Assembly: GCA_016794625.1 (NCBI GenBank)
Contig: JAEUGY010000018.1
Span: 124,001-188,000 of the forward strand
DNA length: 64,000 bases
Direction: 5' to 3'
Source: Opitutaceae bacterium
GTDB taxonomy: Bacteria > Verrucomicrobiota > Verrucomicrobiia > Opitutales > Opitutaceae
The position numbers and the translations under genes are program-made. The first letter of the stretch is position 1. Each line of letters begins with the position of its first letter. Shown piece after piece: positions 38,172-47,460 of the stretch. Under the pieces are notes generated by a model, which saw only the letters and a program-made list of their open reading frames with translations, was not told where the DNA came from and ran no database searches.

Positions 38172-38212
38172 GTCGCGGCCTCGGCGAGGCCGCCTACAAC
38201 GGAGGGGGAGGA
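38172..38212 (+). repeat. Type B repeat end supplying a ribosome binding site
   Basis: GTCGCGGCCTC-GGC-GAGGCCGC then CTACAACGGAGGGGGAGGA. The purine-rich tail GGAGGA (38207-38212) lies 8 nt before the DUF58 ATG, so the repeat end forms the Shine-Dalgarno region of that gene. Confidence 0.65.
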
Positions 38213-38220
38213 AAGGACTC

Positions 38221-39192
38221 ATGAGCGCATTGGGTGCCTCGACTTCCTCGGCGGCCGGCGCGGGCCGGCGTGGGTTCATTGATCCGCGGGCGTTGATGCG
38301 CATTGGCAGCCTGGAGCTGCGCGCGCGGGTGGTGGTCGAGGGGTTCTGGAATGGACTGCACCGCTCGCCGTTTCATGGGTTTTCGGCGGAGTTCACCGAG
38401 TACCGTCCGTATTCAGCGGGTGATGACCCGCGTTATGTCGACTGGCGGGTGCTGGCGCGGTCGGACCGGGTTTACATCAAGAAGTTTGAGGACGAGACCA
38501 ACCTCCGGTGTCACCTCCTCGTCGATCGCAGCCGCTCGATGGACTACGGTTCCGCCGGCGTGACCAAGGCCGACTACGCCTCGACCCTGGCCGCGACCCT
38601 TGCGCAGTTCCTCCAGCGACAGGGGGATGCGGTCGGGCTGATGACGTTCGACGAACGGGTCCGTGAATACCTGCCCGCCCGCGCCCGGTCGAACCACCTC
38701 CGCCAGCTCCTGCTCGCGCTCGACCGCCCGATCGAGGGTAGGGCGACGGACCTTGTGGCGCCGCTCGAACACATCCTCACGCTGGTGCGCAAACGCGGAC
38801 TGCTCGTGCTCGTCTCGGATTTTCTCGCGCCCCTGGACCAGCTCGAAGCCAGCCTGACCACCCTGGCGACCTGCGGACACGAGCTGCTCGTCTTTCACCT
38901 CGTCGACCCGGCGGAGGCGTCCCTGTCGTATACGAGCCCCCTCCTGTTTGAAGACCTCGAAACGGAGCGCACCTTGTTTGTGGACCCCGAGGTGGCCCGT
39001 GCCGGTTACCGCGCGCGATTTACCGCGCACCTTGAGGCCGTGCGCCGCAGCTGCGAGCGCCAGGGGGTGGCCCACCACCTGCTTTCGACGGACGAGCCTC
39101 TGGAGCTGGCCCTGTTCGCCTTTTTGAAGACCCGTCAGCACCGCGCCAAGTCCGTGCGCGGCGCCCGCCCCGCCGGAGGAGGGCAGGCATGA
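38221..39192 (+). CDS. DUF58 domain protein (VWA-like MoxR partner)
   Basis: 323 residues. The DUF58 motif FSAEFTEYRPYSAGDDPRYVDWRVLARSDRVYIKKFEDE is intact, and the VWA-like fold carries a MIDAS-type VDRSRSMDYG (D102, S104, S106). Proteins of this family are membrane-associated clients of MoxR ATPases in BatA-E type systems. There is no membrane helix, so it is likely cytoplasmic or peripheral. A strong Shine-Dalgarno stretch, made by a repeat end, precedes the ATG at 38221. Its stop overlaps the start of the BatA-like gene by 4 bp, indicating coupled translation. Confidence 0.93.
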   Translation: MSALGASTSSAAGAGRRGFIDPRALMRIGSLELRARVVVEGFWNGLHRSPFHGFSAEFTEYRPYSAGDDPRYVDWRVLARSDRVYIKKFEDETNLRCHLLVDRSRSMDYGSAGVTKADYASTLAATLAQFLQRQGDAVGLMTFDERVREYLPARARSNHLRQLLLALDRPIEGRATDLVAPLEHILTLVRKRGLLVLVSDFLAPLDQLEASLTTLATCGHELLVFHLVDPAEASLSYTSPLLFEDLETERTLFVDPEVARAGYRARFTAHLEAVRRSCERQGVAHHLLSTDEPLELALFAFLKTRQHRAKSVRGARPAGGGQA

Positions 39193-41288
39193 GTTTTCTC
39201 GCGCCACTCTTTCTTGCAGGCATCGCGGCGGTGGCGCTGCCCCTCCTGTTCCACCTGGCCCGACGCACGCCGCGGGCGCGCCTCCGTTTTCCATCGCTCA
39301 TGTTCCTTGTGCCGACGACGCCGCGCCTGACCCGGCGCAACCGGCTCGAGCACTGGCTGCTTCTGGCCCTGCGCTGCCTGGCCCTGGCATTGCTGGCGTT
39401 TGGGTTTGCGCGTCCGTTTCTGAAGGAGACCGACACCGCGGCGGATGGTGGCGGCCGGATCCGTCGTCAGGTGGTGCTCGTCGACCGCAGCGCCAGTCTG
39501 CGGCGAGATGGAGCCTGGACGGCAACGCTGGCGCGGGTCGACGACCTCGTGCGTGCGGCGACCCCGAGCGATCGCATGGCGGTGATAGCCTTTACCCGGA
39601 CCCCGGTGACGGTGCTGACCTTCGCTGAGGGGGCCTCGCTGACGCCGGCCGAACGCGCCGCGCTGGTGCGCCAGCGGCTCGAGCGGCAGCCGCCCGGATG
39701 GGAAGGTACCCAACTCGGTCAGGGACTGATCGCGGCGGCCGAGGCGCTGACGGAAGAGCCGGTTCAGGTTGAGCGCGACGGCGCGCGCGAGGTGGTGCTC
39801 GTGAGCGACCTGCAATCCGGTGCGCGCCTGGATGCCTTGCAGGCGTTTGAGTGGCCGGCCGAGGTGACCGTGCGCCTTGAGGCGATCGAGGTACGTCCGG
39901 CCGGAAACGCCGGGTTGCAGGCCGTGGTCCCACCGGCCGATCAGGAGACGGTGGACGAGGCCCCGGTGCGGGTCCGGGTGACGAACTCGGCCGACGCTAC
40001 GGTGGAGCGCTTTCAGGTGGGCTGGGCCCTGCGTTCCGGCGAGCCCGTGCCGGGCGGAGACGTCGACGCGTACGTGCCCGCCGGACAAAGCCGGTGGGTG
40101 ACCCTCCCGCGCCGCCCTCAGGCCGGCCTGGAACGGGTCACCCTGCGGGGTGACGCGCATGCCTTCGACAACACCACCTGGGTGGCTGAGACCGAACGCG
40201 AACGCGTGCGGGTGCTTTACCTCGGTTCTGAGGACCCGGCCGACGCACGCGAGCCCCTCTACTTTCTGCAACGGGCGTTGCCGGCGAACGCGCGGCGGCA
40301 GTTCGTCCTGACCGCGATGCGTGGCGATATTATGGATACAGAACCGCTCGTGTCGGCGGCCTGGCTCGTGGCCGGTGACGCGGTCGCAGGCGCCACAGCC
40401 ACTGCGTTACGCGCCGAGATCGAGGGCGGCAAGAGCCTTCTCCTGGTGCCGAAGACGCTCGAAGCAGCGCGCGCCTGGGTGACCTGGCTCGGCGGTGAGC
40501 CCGGAGCTGTCCGGCAGGAACGTGCGTCCCGCTACGCCATGTGGGGCGAGATCGACTTTCGCAGTTCCGTGTTCGCGCCATTTGCTGATCCCCGGTTTGG
40601 CGACTTCACCAAGATCCACGTCTGGGCCTACCGCGCGATCGACCCGGTCGCCTTGCCGGGAGCGCGCGTGCTGGCACGGTTTGACACCGGAGACCCAGCC
40701 CTGCTGCAAATCCCGCTGGGCCGCGGCACCGTCTGGCTGCTGACGTCGGGCTGGCATCCGGCCGACAGCCAGCTCGGGGTATCCTCCAAGTTCGTGCCCC
40801 TGTTGTGGTCCCTGCTCGAAGCGTCCGGCGCGATTAGAGCGGACTCCCCACCGGCCATTGTCGGTGAACCGGTGACGCTGGACCCGGCGCTGGATTTGGC
40901 TCAGGCCATCCGACCGAATGGCGCGATCGAAGCGCTCACGCCTGGCGCCACCCGGTTCGACCGCACCCACGAGCCGGGCCTCTATCGTTTTGTCGGCCGG
41001 CGCGGAACGCAGCGCGTAGTCGTGGAGCTCGACCCAGGAGAAACACGAACCGAGGTGCTCGCGCCCGACGAACTAGAGCAGCGCGGCGTGCGTCTGGCGA
41101 CGACGGCGACGGCAGCCAAGGCGGACCGGACCGGAGTGTCTCCTGACGCACCGGCGCTGGTGGCTGAGGGACGGCAGAAACTCTGGCGCTGGTTTCTGGG
41201 AGCGACCCTGGCCGTGGTGCTGCTGGAAACGCTTGTGGCCGCGCGGACGCGTCGCGCCGCTTCGCCGGTGGAAGGAGTCACCCCGTGA
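39189..41288 (+). CDS. BatA-type N-terminal membrane protein with VWA domain
   Basis: 699 residues. It opens with the BatA/aerotolerance N-terminal domain (MSFLAPLFLAGIAAVALPLLFHLARRTPRARLRFPSL..MF), which contains two membrane helices, the second being LLLALRCLALALLAFGFARP. A VWA domain follows with a MIDAS motif VLVDRSAS (D99, S101, S103) and GTQLGQGL. The middle is a periplasmic beta-rich region and a degenerate GATase-like part; a last helix (LWRWFLGATLAVVLLETLVAA, near 675) returns to the membrane. Two surrounding overlaps (4 bp with DUF58, 1 bp with the next gene) place it firmly in the operon. Exact role unknown. Confidence 0.88.
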   Translation: MSFLAPLFLAGIAAVALPLLFHLARRTPRARLRFPSLMFLVPTTPRLTRRNRLEHWLLLALRCLALALLAFGFARPFLKETDTAADGGGRIRRQVVLVDRSASLRRDGAWTATLARVDDLVRAATPSDRMAVIAFTRTPVTVLTFAEGASLTPAERAALVRQRLERQPPGWEGTQLGQGLIAAAEALTEEPVQVERDGAREVVLVSDLQSGARLDALQAFEWPAEVTVRLEAIEVRPAGNAGLQAVVPPADQETVDEAPVRVRVTNSADATVERFQVGWALRSGEPVPGGDVDAYVPAGQSRWVTLPRRPQAGLERVTLRGDAHAFDNTTWVAETERERVRVLYLGSEDPADAREPLYFLQRALPANARRQFVLTAMRGDIMDTEPLVSAAWLVAGDAVAGATATALRAEIEGGKSLLLVPKTLEAARAWVTWLGGEPGAVRQERASRYAMWGEIDFRSSVFAPFADPRFGDFTKIHVWAYRAIDPVALPGARVLARFDTGDPALLQIPLGRGTVWLLTSGWHPADSQLGVSSKFVPLLWSLLEASGAIRADSPPAIVGEPVTLDPALDLAQAIRPNGAIEALTPGATRFDRTHEPGLYRFVGRRGTQRVVVELDPGETRTEVLAPDELEQRGVRLATTATAAKADRTGVSPDAPALVAEGRQKLWRWFLGATLAVVLLETLVAARTRRAASPVEGVTP

Positions 41289-44200
41289 TGGATCCGTTCC
41301 TGCAAAGCCGCCTGCTGCGCATCGCCCGGCGCGAATCCCAGCGCCGCCTGGTTGGGCGTCTGGCCTTGACCTGGCTGGTGGGCGCTCTGCTGGCGTGGGC
41401 GGCGGTGCTGCTGCATCGGTCGGGCGGCGGGGCGTTTCGGCTGACGCTGCCCGCGCTGGCGGGACTGGCGACCGCCCTGTCGGTTTACTGGGCGGTTCGG
41501 GCGGCGAATGAGAAACCCGACTACCGTCGTCTCGCCGAGCGCATCGAGCGTCGCTTTCCCGACTTGAAGGGCTTGCTGCTCACCGCGGTGCAACCCCCCG
41601 TGGAGGCGGCGGCGGAGTCGAGTTACCTGCGCTCCCGCCTGGTGGAGTCGGCGGTGCGGCATTGCCAGGAACAGGAGTGGATCCAGCTCGAACCGCGCGG
41701 ACGGCTGGTGAAGGGCACGGTGCTGCAGCTCGTTGCTTTCGCGCTCTTTTGCGCCGGCTTGGTCGAGGTCCACCGACTCGCGCCGCGTCCGGTGGCGCCG
41801 GTTGTTCGCGTCACGGCGGAGGGCGTCACCGTCTCACCCGGCGATACCGAGATCGAGCGCGGCGAGAGCCTGGTCGTGCTCGCCTCCTTCGGTTCCCGCG
41901 TGCCGGCGGGCGTGACCTTGGTGGTGCAGGAGCCGAATGCCCCGGCCCGCACTGTGCCCCTTGTACGAAACCTGTCGGATCCCGTTTTTGGCGGCACGGT
42001 GAGTGAGGTGACAGCGTCGTTCACCTATCACGTCGTGCACGGGGGCGAACGGTCGCGCGATTTCCAAGTCCGCGTGTTTGAGCACCCCAAGCTCGAACGC
42101 GCCGATGCCACCCTCACGTATCCGTCCTACACCGGACAGAGCCAGCGCCGGATCGAGGACACCCGCCGCATCAGCGCGGTGGAAGGCACGCAGCTCGACC
42201 TCGCCCTGCAGCTCAACAAGCCCGTGGCCTCGGCCCGGCTCATCGCCCGCAACGCCGCGAAGGACGTGATCCCGCTCACCCTCGAGCCAGGACAGGCGCA
42301 GGGACGGCTCGCCGGCCAGGTGCTCCGCCAGAGCCAGACCTACGACCTTGAGCTTATCGATGCGGAGGGACGCAAGAACCGCCCCGCCGCCCCCCTGGTC
42401 ATCGATGTGCAGCCAAACCGGCGGCCGGAAATCCGCGTGGCCTCGCCCCGGGGTGACATCCGGCCCTCCGCCCTCGAAGAAGTGCGCTTTGAGGGCACCG
42501 TATGGGATGACTTTGGTTCGCCCCGATACGGTCTCGCCTATTCCCAGGCCGGGGCGGAGCCCCGCGAGATCGAACTCGGGAAGGACGTGAAGGCCCGTGT
42601 ACGCCAAGGGTATCTCCACGTCCTGCGGCTGGAGGAGCTCGGGGTGAAACCCGATGAACTCGTCTCCTGGTTTGCCTGGGCCGAGGATATCGGTCCCGAC
42701 GGCCAGGTCCGCCGGACCCAGAGCGATCTCTATTTCGCCGAAGTGCGGCCCTTCGATGAGATTTTCCGCGAAGACAGCGGCATGGGCGAAGGCGAACCCG
42801 AAGCCGGGGAGCAGCAGCAAGGCGGATCGCAGCGCCTGGCCGAGCTGCAGAAACAGATCATTGCCGCCACCTGGAAACTCCGCCGTGAACCCGAGCGGAC
42901 CACGGCCGCGGACGACACCCGCGTCGTGCGCGACTCCCAGGTCGAGGCGCTCAACCAGGCACGGGCGACCGCCGAGCGCGTGACCGCCCCGCGGGCGCTC
43001 GCACTCTGGGATGACGTGACCTCGGCGATGGAGAAGGCGGCGAGTCACTTGAACGACGCTGTGGATACACCCGCGGCGCTGACCGAGGCGCTCACCGCGG
43101 AACAGTCTGCCCTGCAGGCCCTGCTCAAGCTCCAGCAGCGCGAAACCTCGGTCACCCGTTCCCGCTCCCGCAGCCGCGGGCAGGGAGGCGGCCAGGCCAA
43201 TCAGCGTCAGGTCGATCAACTCGACCTCGCCCAGACCGAAAACCGCTACGAGACCCGCCGCGATGCCCAGGCCCCGGCCACCAACGAGCGCCGCGAGCAG
43301 CTGCAGGTCATGAACCGCCTCCAGGAACTCGCGCAGCGCCAGCAGGAGGTGAACGAACGCCTCAAGGAACTGCAGAGTGCGCTGCAGGAGGCGAAGACCG
43401 AGCAGGAACGCGAAGAGGTGCGGCGCGAACTCAAACGACTCCAGGAAGAACAGCGCGAAATGCTCGCCGACGTGGACGAACTCCAGCAGCGCATGGACCG
43501 TCCCGAGAACCAATCGCGGCTGGCGGAGGAACGCCGGAAACTCGACGAGACCCGACAGGACGTGCAGCGCGCGGCCGACGCCACGGCCGAAGGGTCGATT
43601 GCGCAGGCGGTGGCGTCGGGCACCCGCGCGCAACGCCAGCTCCAGCAGATGCGCGACGAGTTGCGCAAGGAAAGCTCCAGCGAGCTGGAGGAGGAACTGC
43701 GTGACCTGCGCGGCCAGGCCCGCGACGTGGCCCAGAATCAGCAGCAACTGGGAGAACGCCTCGGACAGATGGAAGAGCCCCGGCGAAAGACGCTCAGTGA
43801 AGCTCCCGGAAATGAGCAGCTCGGACGCGACCTCGCGGACCAGCAGAAACGCGTGCAGGAGTTGATGGAGCGCACCACCCAGCTCTCCTCCCAGGCGGAA
43901 ACGTCCGAACCGCTGGTGTCGCGGGAACTCTATGACAGCCTGCGCAAAGTGAACCAGGATGACGCCTCCGCCGCCAAGGCGCTCCAGCGCGGCCTGATGG
44001 AGTCCGGCAACATGACCCGGAGCCTCTACGACCGGTTGCAGGCCGGCGCCGGCGAGGAAGGCACCCGCCTCTTTGACCTGTCCGCCGAATTGCTGAAAGA
44101 AGGTCTGGTGCCGCAGGCCCGCGACGCCGAGCGCCAGGCCCGCTCCACGGTCGACGAACTCCGCCGCGGCGTCGAACGCGCCGCCGAACGCGTGCTCGGC

Positions 44201-45067
44201 GACGACGCCGAGGCCCTGCGGCGGGCGCAGTCCGATCTGCAGACCCTCACCGATCAACTGGACCGCGAAGCCGCACAGGCGCAGGCCCAGGCCGAGTCCG
44301 CCGGGCCAACCGGCGCGGGCGCACGCCCCGGCGACGCCCCTGGCCAGAACGGCGAGCCCGACCCTGCGGAGCAAACCGCTCAATCCGCGCAGCAAGGCCG
44401 ACCCGGCGAGCCGGGCCAACGGGGCCAGCCCGCTCCCTCCGGCCAGGACGGCCAGCCCGGACAACCGGGTCAACCCACTCAGCCCGGACAAGCCGGGCGG
44501 ACCGCACAGGCCGGGCAACCTGGTCAACCCGGCCAATCCGGCCAACCCGGGCAGCCTGCACAGTCGGGCCAGGCCAGCGACGGAGCCCGCCGGCCTGGCC
44601 GGGCGGAGCGTTCCGGGCAGGCGGGGACGGGAGCGGGAGGGGAAATCGATCTGGAGTCGCTCCTGCCCCCGGCGGAGCGCGGAGCGGCGCGGTCGCCCGG
44701 AAGCCGGGGTGGAGCGGGTGGATACGGGGGACCGCTGACGGGTGACGACTTTGCCGAGTGGGCCGAGCGTCTCCGGGACGTCGAAGACGTGCTCGACCAG
44801 CCCGAGCTGCGCAATGCGGTGGCGGGCGCGCGCGAGCGGGCCCGGTTGTTCCGGCAGGAGTACCGCCGCGATCTGAAGAAACCCGACTGGGCGGTGGTCA
44901 AGGCCGAGATCCTGCGTCCCTTGGTCGAGGTGAAGGCGAAGATCGGCACCGAACTCGCGCGCCGCCAGGCCAACGACCCGCTCGCCCCGGTCGACCGCGA
45001 TCCGGTGCCCGCGCGTTTTGCCGAACCCGTGCGCAAGTATTACGAAACCCTGGGCAAGGAGCCATGA
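41288..45067 (+). CDS. Giant coiled-coil membrane protein (DUF4175-like)
   Basis: 1259 residues. Three N-terminal membrane helices (for example LALTWLVGALLAWAAVLLH and TVLQLVAFALFCAGLVEVH) are followed by an exported beta-rich region (~170-490), a very long charged coiled coil rich in Gln, Glu and Arg (~500-990; for example RLQELAQRQQEVNERLKELQ), a Gly-Gln-Pro stretch (~1015-1115) with repeated GQPGQP, and a conserved helical C-terminus (DDFAEWAERLRDVEDVLDQPE). The layout resembles DUF4175-type proteins of MoxR operons. The ATG at 41288 overlaps the previous stop by one base (TGATG); a GTG at 41285 is also open. Probably a periplasmic scaffold; mechanism unknown. Confidence 0.82.
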   Translation: MDPFLQSRLLRIARRESQRRLVGRLALTWLVGALLAWAAVLLHRSGGGAFRLTLPALAGLATALSVYWAVRAANEKPDYRRLAERIERRFPDLKGLLLTAVQPPVEAAAESSYLRSRLVESAVRHCQEQEWIQLEPRGRLVKGTVLQLVAFALFCAGLVEVHRLAPRPVAPVVRVTAEGVTVSPGDTEIERGESLVVLASFGSRVPAGVTLVVQEPNAPARTVPLVRNLSDPVFGGTVSEVTASFTYHVVHGGERSRDFQVRVFEHPKLERADATLTYPSYTGQSQRRIEDTRRISAVEGTQLDLALQLNKPVASARLIARNAAKDVIPLTLEPGQAQGRLAGQVLRQSQTYDLELIDAEGRKNRPAAPLVIDVQPNRRPEIRVASPRGDIRPSALEEVRFEGTVWDDFGSPRYGLAYSQAGAEPREIELGKDVKARVRQGYLHVLRLEELGVKPDELVSWFAWAEDIGPDGQVRRTQSDLYFAEVRPFDEIFREDSGMGEGEPEAGEQQQGGSQRLAELQKQIIAATWKLRREPERTTAADDTRVVRDSQVEALNQARATAERVTAPRALALWDDVTSAMEKAASHLNDAVDTPAALTEALTAEQSALQALLKLQQRETSVTRSRSRSRGQGGGQANQRQVDQLDLAQTENRYETRRDAQAPATNERREQLQVMNRLQELAQRQQEVNERLKELQSALQEAKTEQEREEVRRELKRLQEEQREMLADVDELQQRMDRPENQSRLAEERRKLDETRQDVQRAADATAEGSIAQAVASGTRAQRQLQQMRDELRKESSSELEEELRDLRGQARDVAQNQQQLGERLGQMEEPRRKTLSEAPGNEQLGRDLADQQKRVQELMERTTQLSSQAETSEPLVSRELYDSLRKVNQDDASAAKALQRGLMESGNMTRSLYDRLQAGAGEEGTRLFDLSAELLKEGLVPQARDAERQARSTVDELRRGVERAAERVLGDDAEALRRAQSDLQTLTDQLDREAAQAQAQAESAGPTGAGARPGDAPGQNGEPDPAEQTAQSAQQGRPGEPGQRGQPAPSGQDGQPGQPGQPTQPGQAGRTAQAGQPGQPGQSGQPGQPAQSGQASDGARRPGRAERSGQAGTGAGGEIDLESLLPPAERGAARSPGSRGGAGGYGGPLTGDDFAEWAERLRDVEDVLDQPELRNAVAGARERARLFRQEYRRDLKKPDWAVVKAEILRPLVEVKAKIGTELARRQANDPLAPVDRDPVPARFAEPVRKYYETLGKEP

Positions 45068-47460
45068 GCGTGGCGCTTGCGAGCCTGACGTTTTCGTCCC
45101 CGCACTGGCTGCTGCCCGTGGGTGCGGTGGTGCTGGTCGCGGCGGCCCTGCTCGCGTGGAGCTACCGCCGCAGCCCGCTCACCCCCGGCTGGCGCTGGAC
45201 CTGTTTCGGACTCAAGCTCCTCGGGGTGGCGGCGCTCGCAGCCTGCCTGCTGGAGCCTCTGTGGGTGGCGTCCCGGGCGCGCGATGGCGCCAACCTCTTT
45301 GCCGTCGTGGTCGACAATAGCCAGGGCCTGCAGGTCAAGGATCGCGGGGCCGAACGCACGCGCGGCGAAGAGGTCCGGGCGTGGGTGTCCCCGGCCGCGA
45401 GCGGATGGCAGTCCGAGCTCGCGACCGCGTTCGACGTCCGGCGCTACCTCTTCGATGCGCGCCTGCATGGCACCGCGGACTTCCGGGAGCTGGACTTTTC
45501 CGGACGCGCCTCCGCCCTGGCCGGGGCGCTGCGTGCGGTGCGCCAGCGCTTTGAGGGCCGTCCGCTGGCGGGCATCCTTCTGATCACGGACGGCAACGCC
45601 ACCGACCTCCGCGGCGCGCTGCCGACCTGGGAAAACCTGCCCCCGGTGTACCCCGTGGTCGTCGGGCGCGACCGGCCCGTGCGCGATCTTTCCCTCCAGC
45701 AGGTGAATGTCAGCCAGGCCTCCTTTGAGGACGCGCCCGTGTCCGTGCAGGCCGACGTGGCCATGTCCGGGTTCCGCGGTGAGCCGGTGGCGGCCCGCCT
45801 GACCGATATCGCCGGGCAGGTGGTGGCGGAGAGCACCCAGACCGCCGGCGCGGACGGCGAGGTGCAGCCGTTTCGTTTCCGCCTCAAACCCGACGCGCCC
45901 GGACTCGGTTTCTACCGCCTCGAGGTGCAATCGGGAAACGCCACCCCGCCCGGAACCGGTGCGCCCGAGGAAGCGACCCAGGCGAACAACCGCCGTGTGC
46001 TCGCTGTGGACCGCGGCCAGGGTCCCTTCCGGATTTTGTACGTGTCGGGCCGGCCCAACTGGGAGTTCAAGTTTTTCAACCGCGCGCTGGCGGAGGACCA
46101 GCAACTCGACCTCGTGGCGTTGATCCGCGTGGCCAAACGCGAACCCAAGTTCGATTTCCTCGGCCGCGGCGGCGAGACCAGCAACCCCCTCTACCGCGGA
46201 TTTGGCAACCAGGCGGCCGAGGACGTGCAGCGGTATGACCAGCCCGTACTGGTCCGATTGAATACGAAGGATGAGCTCGAGCTCCGCCAGGGCTTCCCCC
46301 GCACCGCGGAGGAACTCTACGGTTATCACGCCGTGGTGCTCGATGACGTCGAAGCCGCGTTTTTCACCACCGAACAGGCCCAGCTCCTGCAGACCTTCGT
46401 TTCCGAGCGCGGGGGAGGGGTGCTCATGCTCGGCGGGATGGAGTCGTTTCGCGAAGGCGCCTATCACCGCACGCCCATCGGCGACCTGCTCCCCGTGTAC
46501 CTGGATCGTGGAGACGAAACCGGGACCGAGCCTGTGGAGGCGGCGCCGCCTCCCGTGCAATTCCAACTCGCCCGCGAAGGCTGGTTCCAGGCCTGGGCCC
46601 GCCTCTATGAAACCGAGGACCGCGAGCGAGCGCGGCTCGAGGCGATGCCACCCTTCCGGGTGGTCAACCGCGTGCGCGGGACCAAACCCGGAGCGAGCAT
46701 CATCGCCACCGGACGCGATGAAACGGGTCGCGAAGTGCCGGCGCTGGTCGTGCAGCGCTTTGGCCGCGGACGCTCGGCGGCGCTGCTCGCGGGGGATTTC
46801 TGGCGGTGGGGCATGCGCGACGCGGAGCGCCAGGAGCAGCTCGGCAAGGCCTGGCGCCAGCTCGCCCGGTGGCTGGTGGCGGACGTGCCGGCGCGGGTGC
46901 AAATTGAATCGCTGCCCATGACCGAGGACGCACACGGCAGCGTCACCCTCACCGTACGCGTGCGCGACGCCCGGTTCAAACCCGTGGAGGACGCCGCGGT
47001 GACCCTGGACGTGGAACCTGTGCTCTTCGCCGGCGACCCGCCGGAGGAGTCGACCACGATCCGCCTCCGGGCCGAACCCGTGCCCGGCGAACCCGGCGCG
47101 TACGCCCTCCCGTATGTGCCGCGCCGCAACGGAGGCTTTCGGGCGCGCGCGGTGGTGCTCAACGAGACCGGGGCGGAGTTGGGCCGGGCGGAGACCGGCT
47201 GGAGCACGGACCTCGCGGCCGATGAATTTCGATCCCTCGCGCCCAATGTACCCCTCCTTGAGGACCTCGCGCGAAAGACGGGTGGAGAGGTCGTGGCGGC
47301 GTCACAACTCGAGGACTTCGTCCGCCGCCTGCCGGAGCGCCGGGCGCCGGTCATGGAATTGAAGGCCGAGCCCCTCTGGCATACGCCCGTGATGTTCGCC
47401 CTCGCGCTCGCCTGCCTCGCGGCCGAGTGGGGACTGCGCCGGTGGAAAGGGCTGCCATGA
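45064..47460 (+). CDS. VWA/glutamine-amidotransferase-like membrane protein
   Basis: 798 residues. Two membrane helices at the N-terminus (LLPVGAVVLVAAALLAW, LLGVAALAACLLEPLWV) precede a VWA-like domain (ANLFAVVVDNSQGLQVKD), in which the MIDAS serines are partly changed (DNSQG for DxSxS). Residues ~390-520 are a class I GATase-like fold (YHAVVLDDVEAAFFTTEQAQLLQTFVSERGGGVLMLGGMESF) without a catalytic Cys in the usual place. A final helix (MFALALACLAAEWGLRRW) ends the protein. This is the common fifth member of PVC MoxR operons. It overlaps its neighbours by 4 bp on both sides. Likely structural or sensory. Confidence 0.85.
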   Translation: MSVALASLTFSSPHWLLPVGAVVLVAAALLAWSYRRSPLTPGWRWTCFGLKLLGVAALAACLLEPLWVASRARDGANLFAVVVDNSQGLQVKDRGAERTRGEEVRAWVSPAASGWQSELATAFDVRRYLFDARLHGTADFRELDFSGRASALAGALRAVRQRFEGRPLAGILLITDGNATDLRGALPTWENLPPVYPVVVGRDRPVRDLSLQQVNVSQASFEDAPVSVQADVAMSGFRGEPVAARLTDIAGQVVAESTQTAGADGEVQPFRFRLKPDAPGLGFYRLEVQSGNATPPGTGAPEEATQANNRRVLAVDRGQGPFRILYVSGRPNWEFKFFNRALAEDQQLDLVALIRVAKREPKFDFLGRGGETSNPLYRGFGNQAAEDVQRYDQPVLVRLNTKDELELRQGFPRTAEELYGYHAVVLDDVEAAFFTTEQAQLLQTFVSERGGGVLMLGGMESFREGAYHRTPIGDLLPVYLDRGDETGTEPVEAAPPPVQFQLAREGWFQAWARLYETEDRERARLEAMPPFRVVNRVRGTKPGASIIATGRDETGREVPALVVQRFGRGRSAALLAGDFWRWGMRDAERQEQLGKAWRQLARWLVADVPARVQIESLPMTEDAHGSVTLTVRVRDARFKPVEDAAVTLDVEPVLFAGDPPEESTTIRLRAEPVPGEPGAYALPYVPRRNGGFRARAVVLNETGAELGRAETGWSTDLAADEFRSLAPNVPLLEDLARKTGGEVVAASQLEDFVRRLPERRAPVMELKAEPLWHTPVMFALALACLAAEWGLRRWKGLP

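Noticed and set aside
41834..44545. 903-codon open frame on the minus strand
   Set aside because: Antisense to the giant coiled-coil gene; Leu/Ala/Gly-biased translation without domains.
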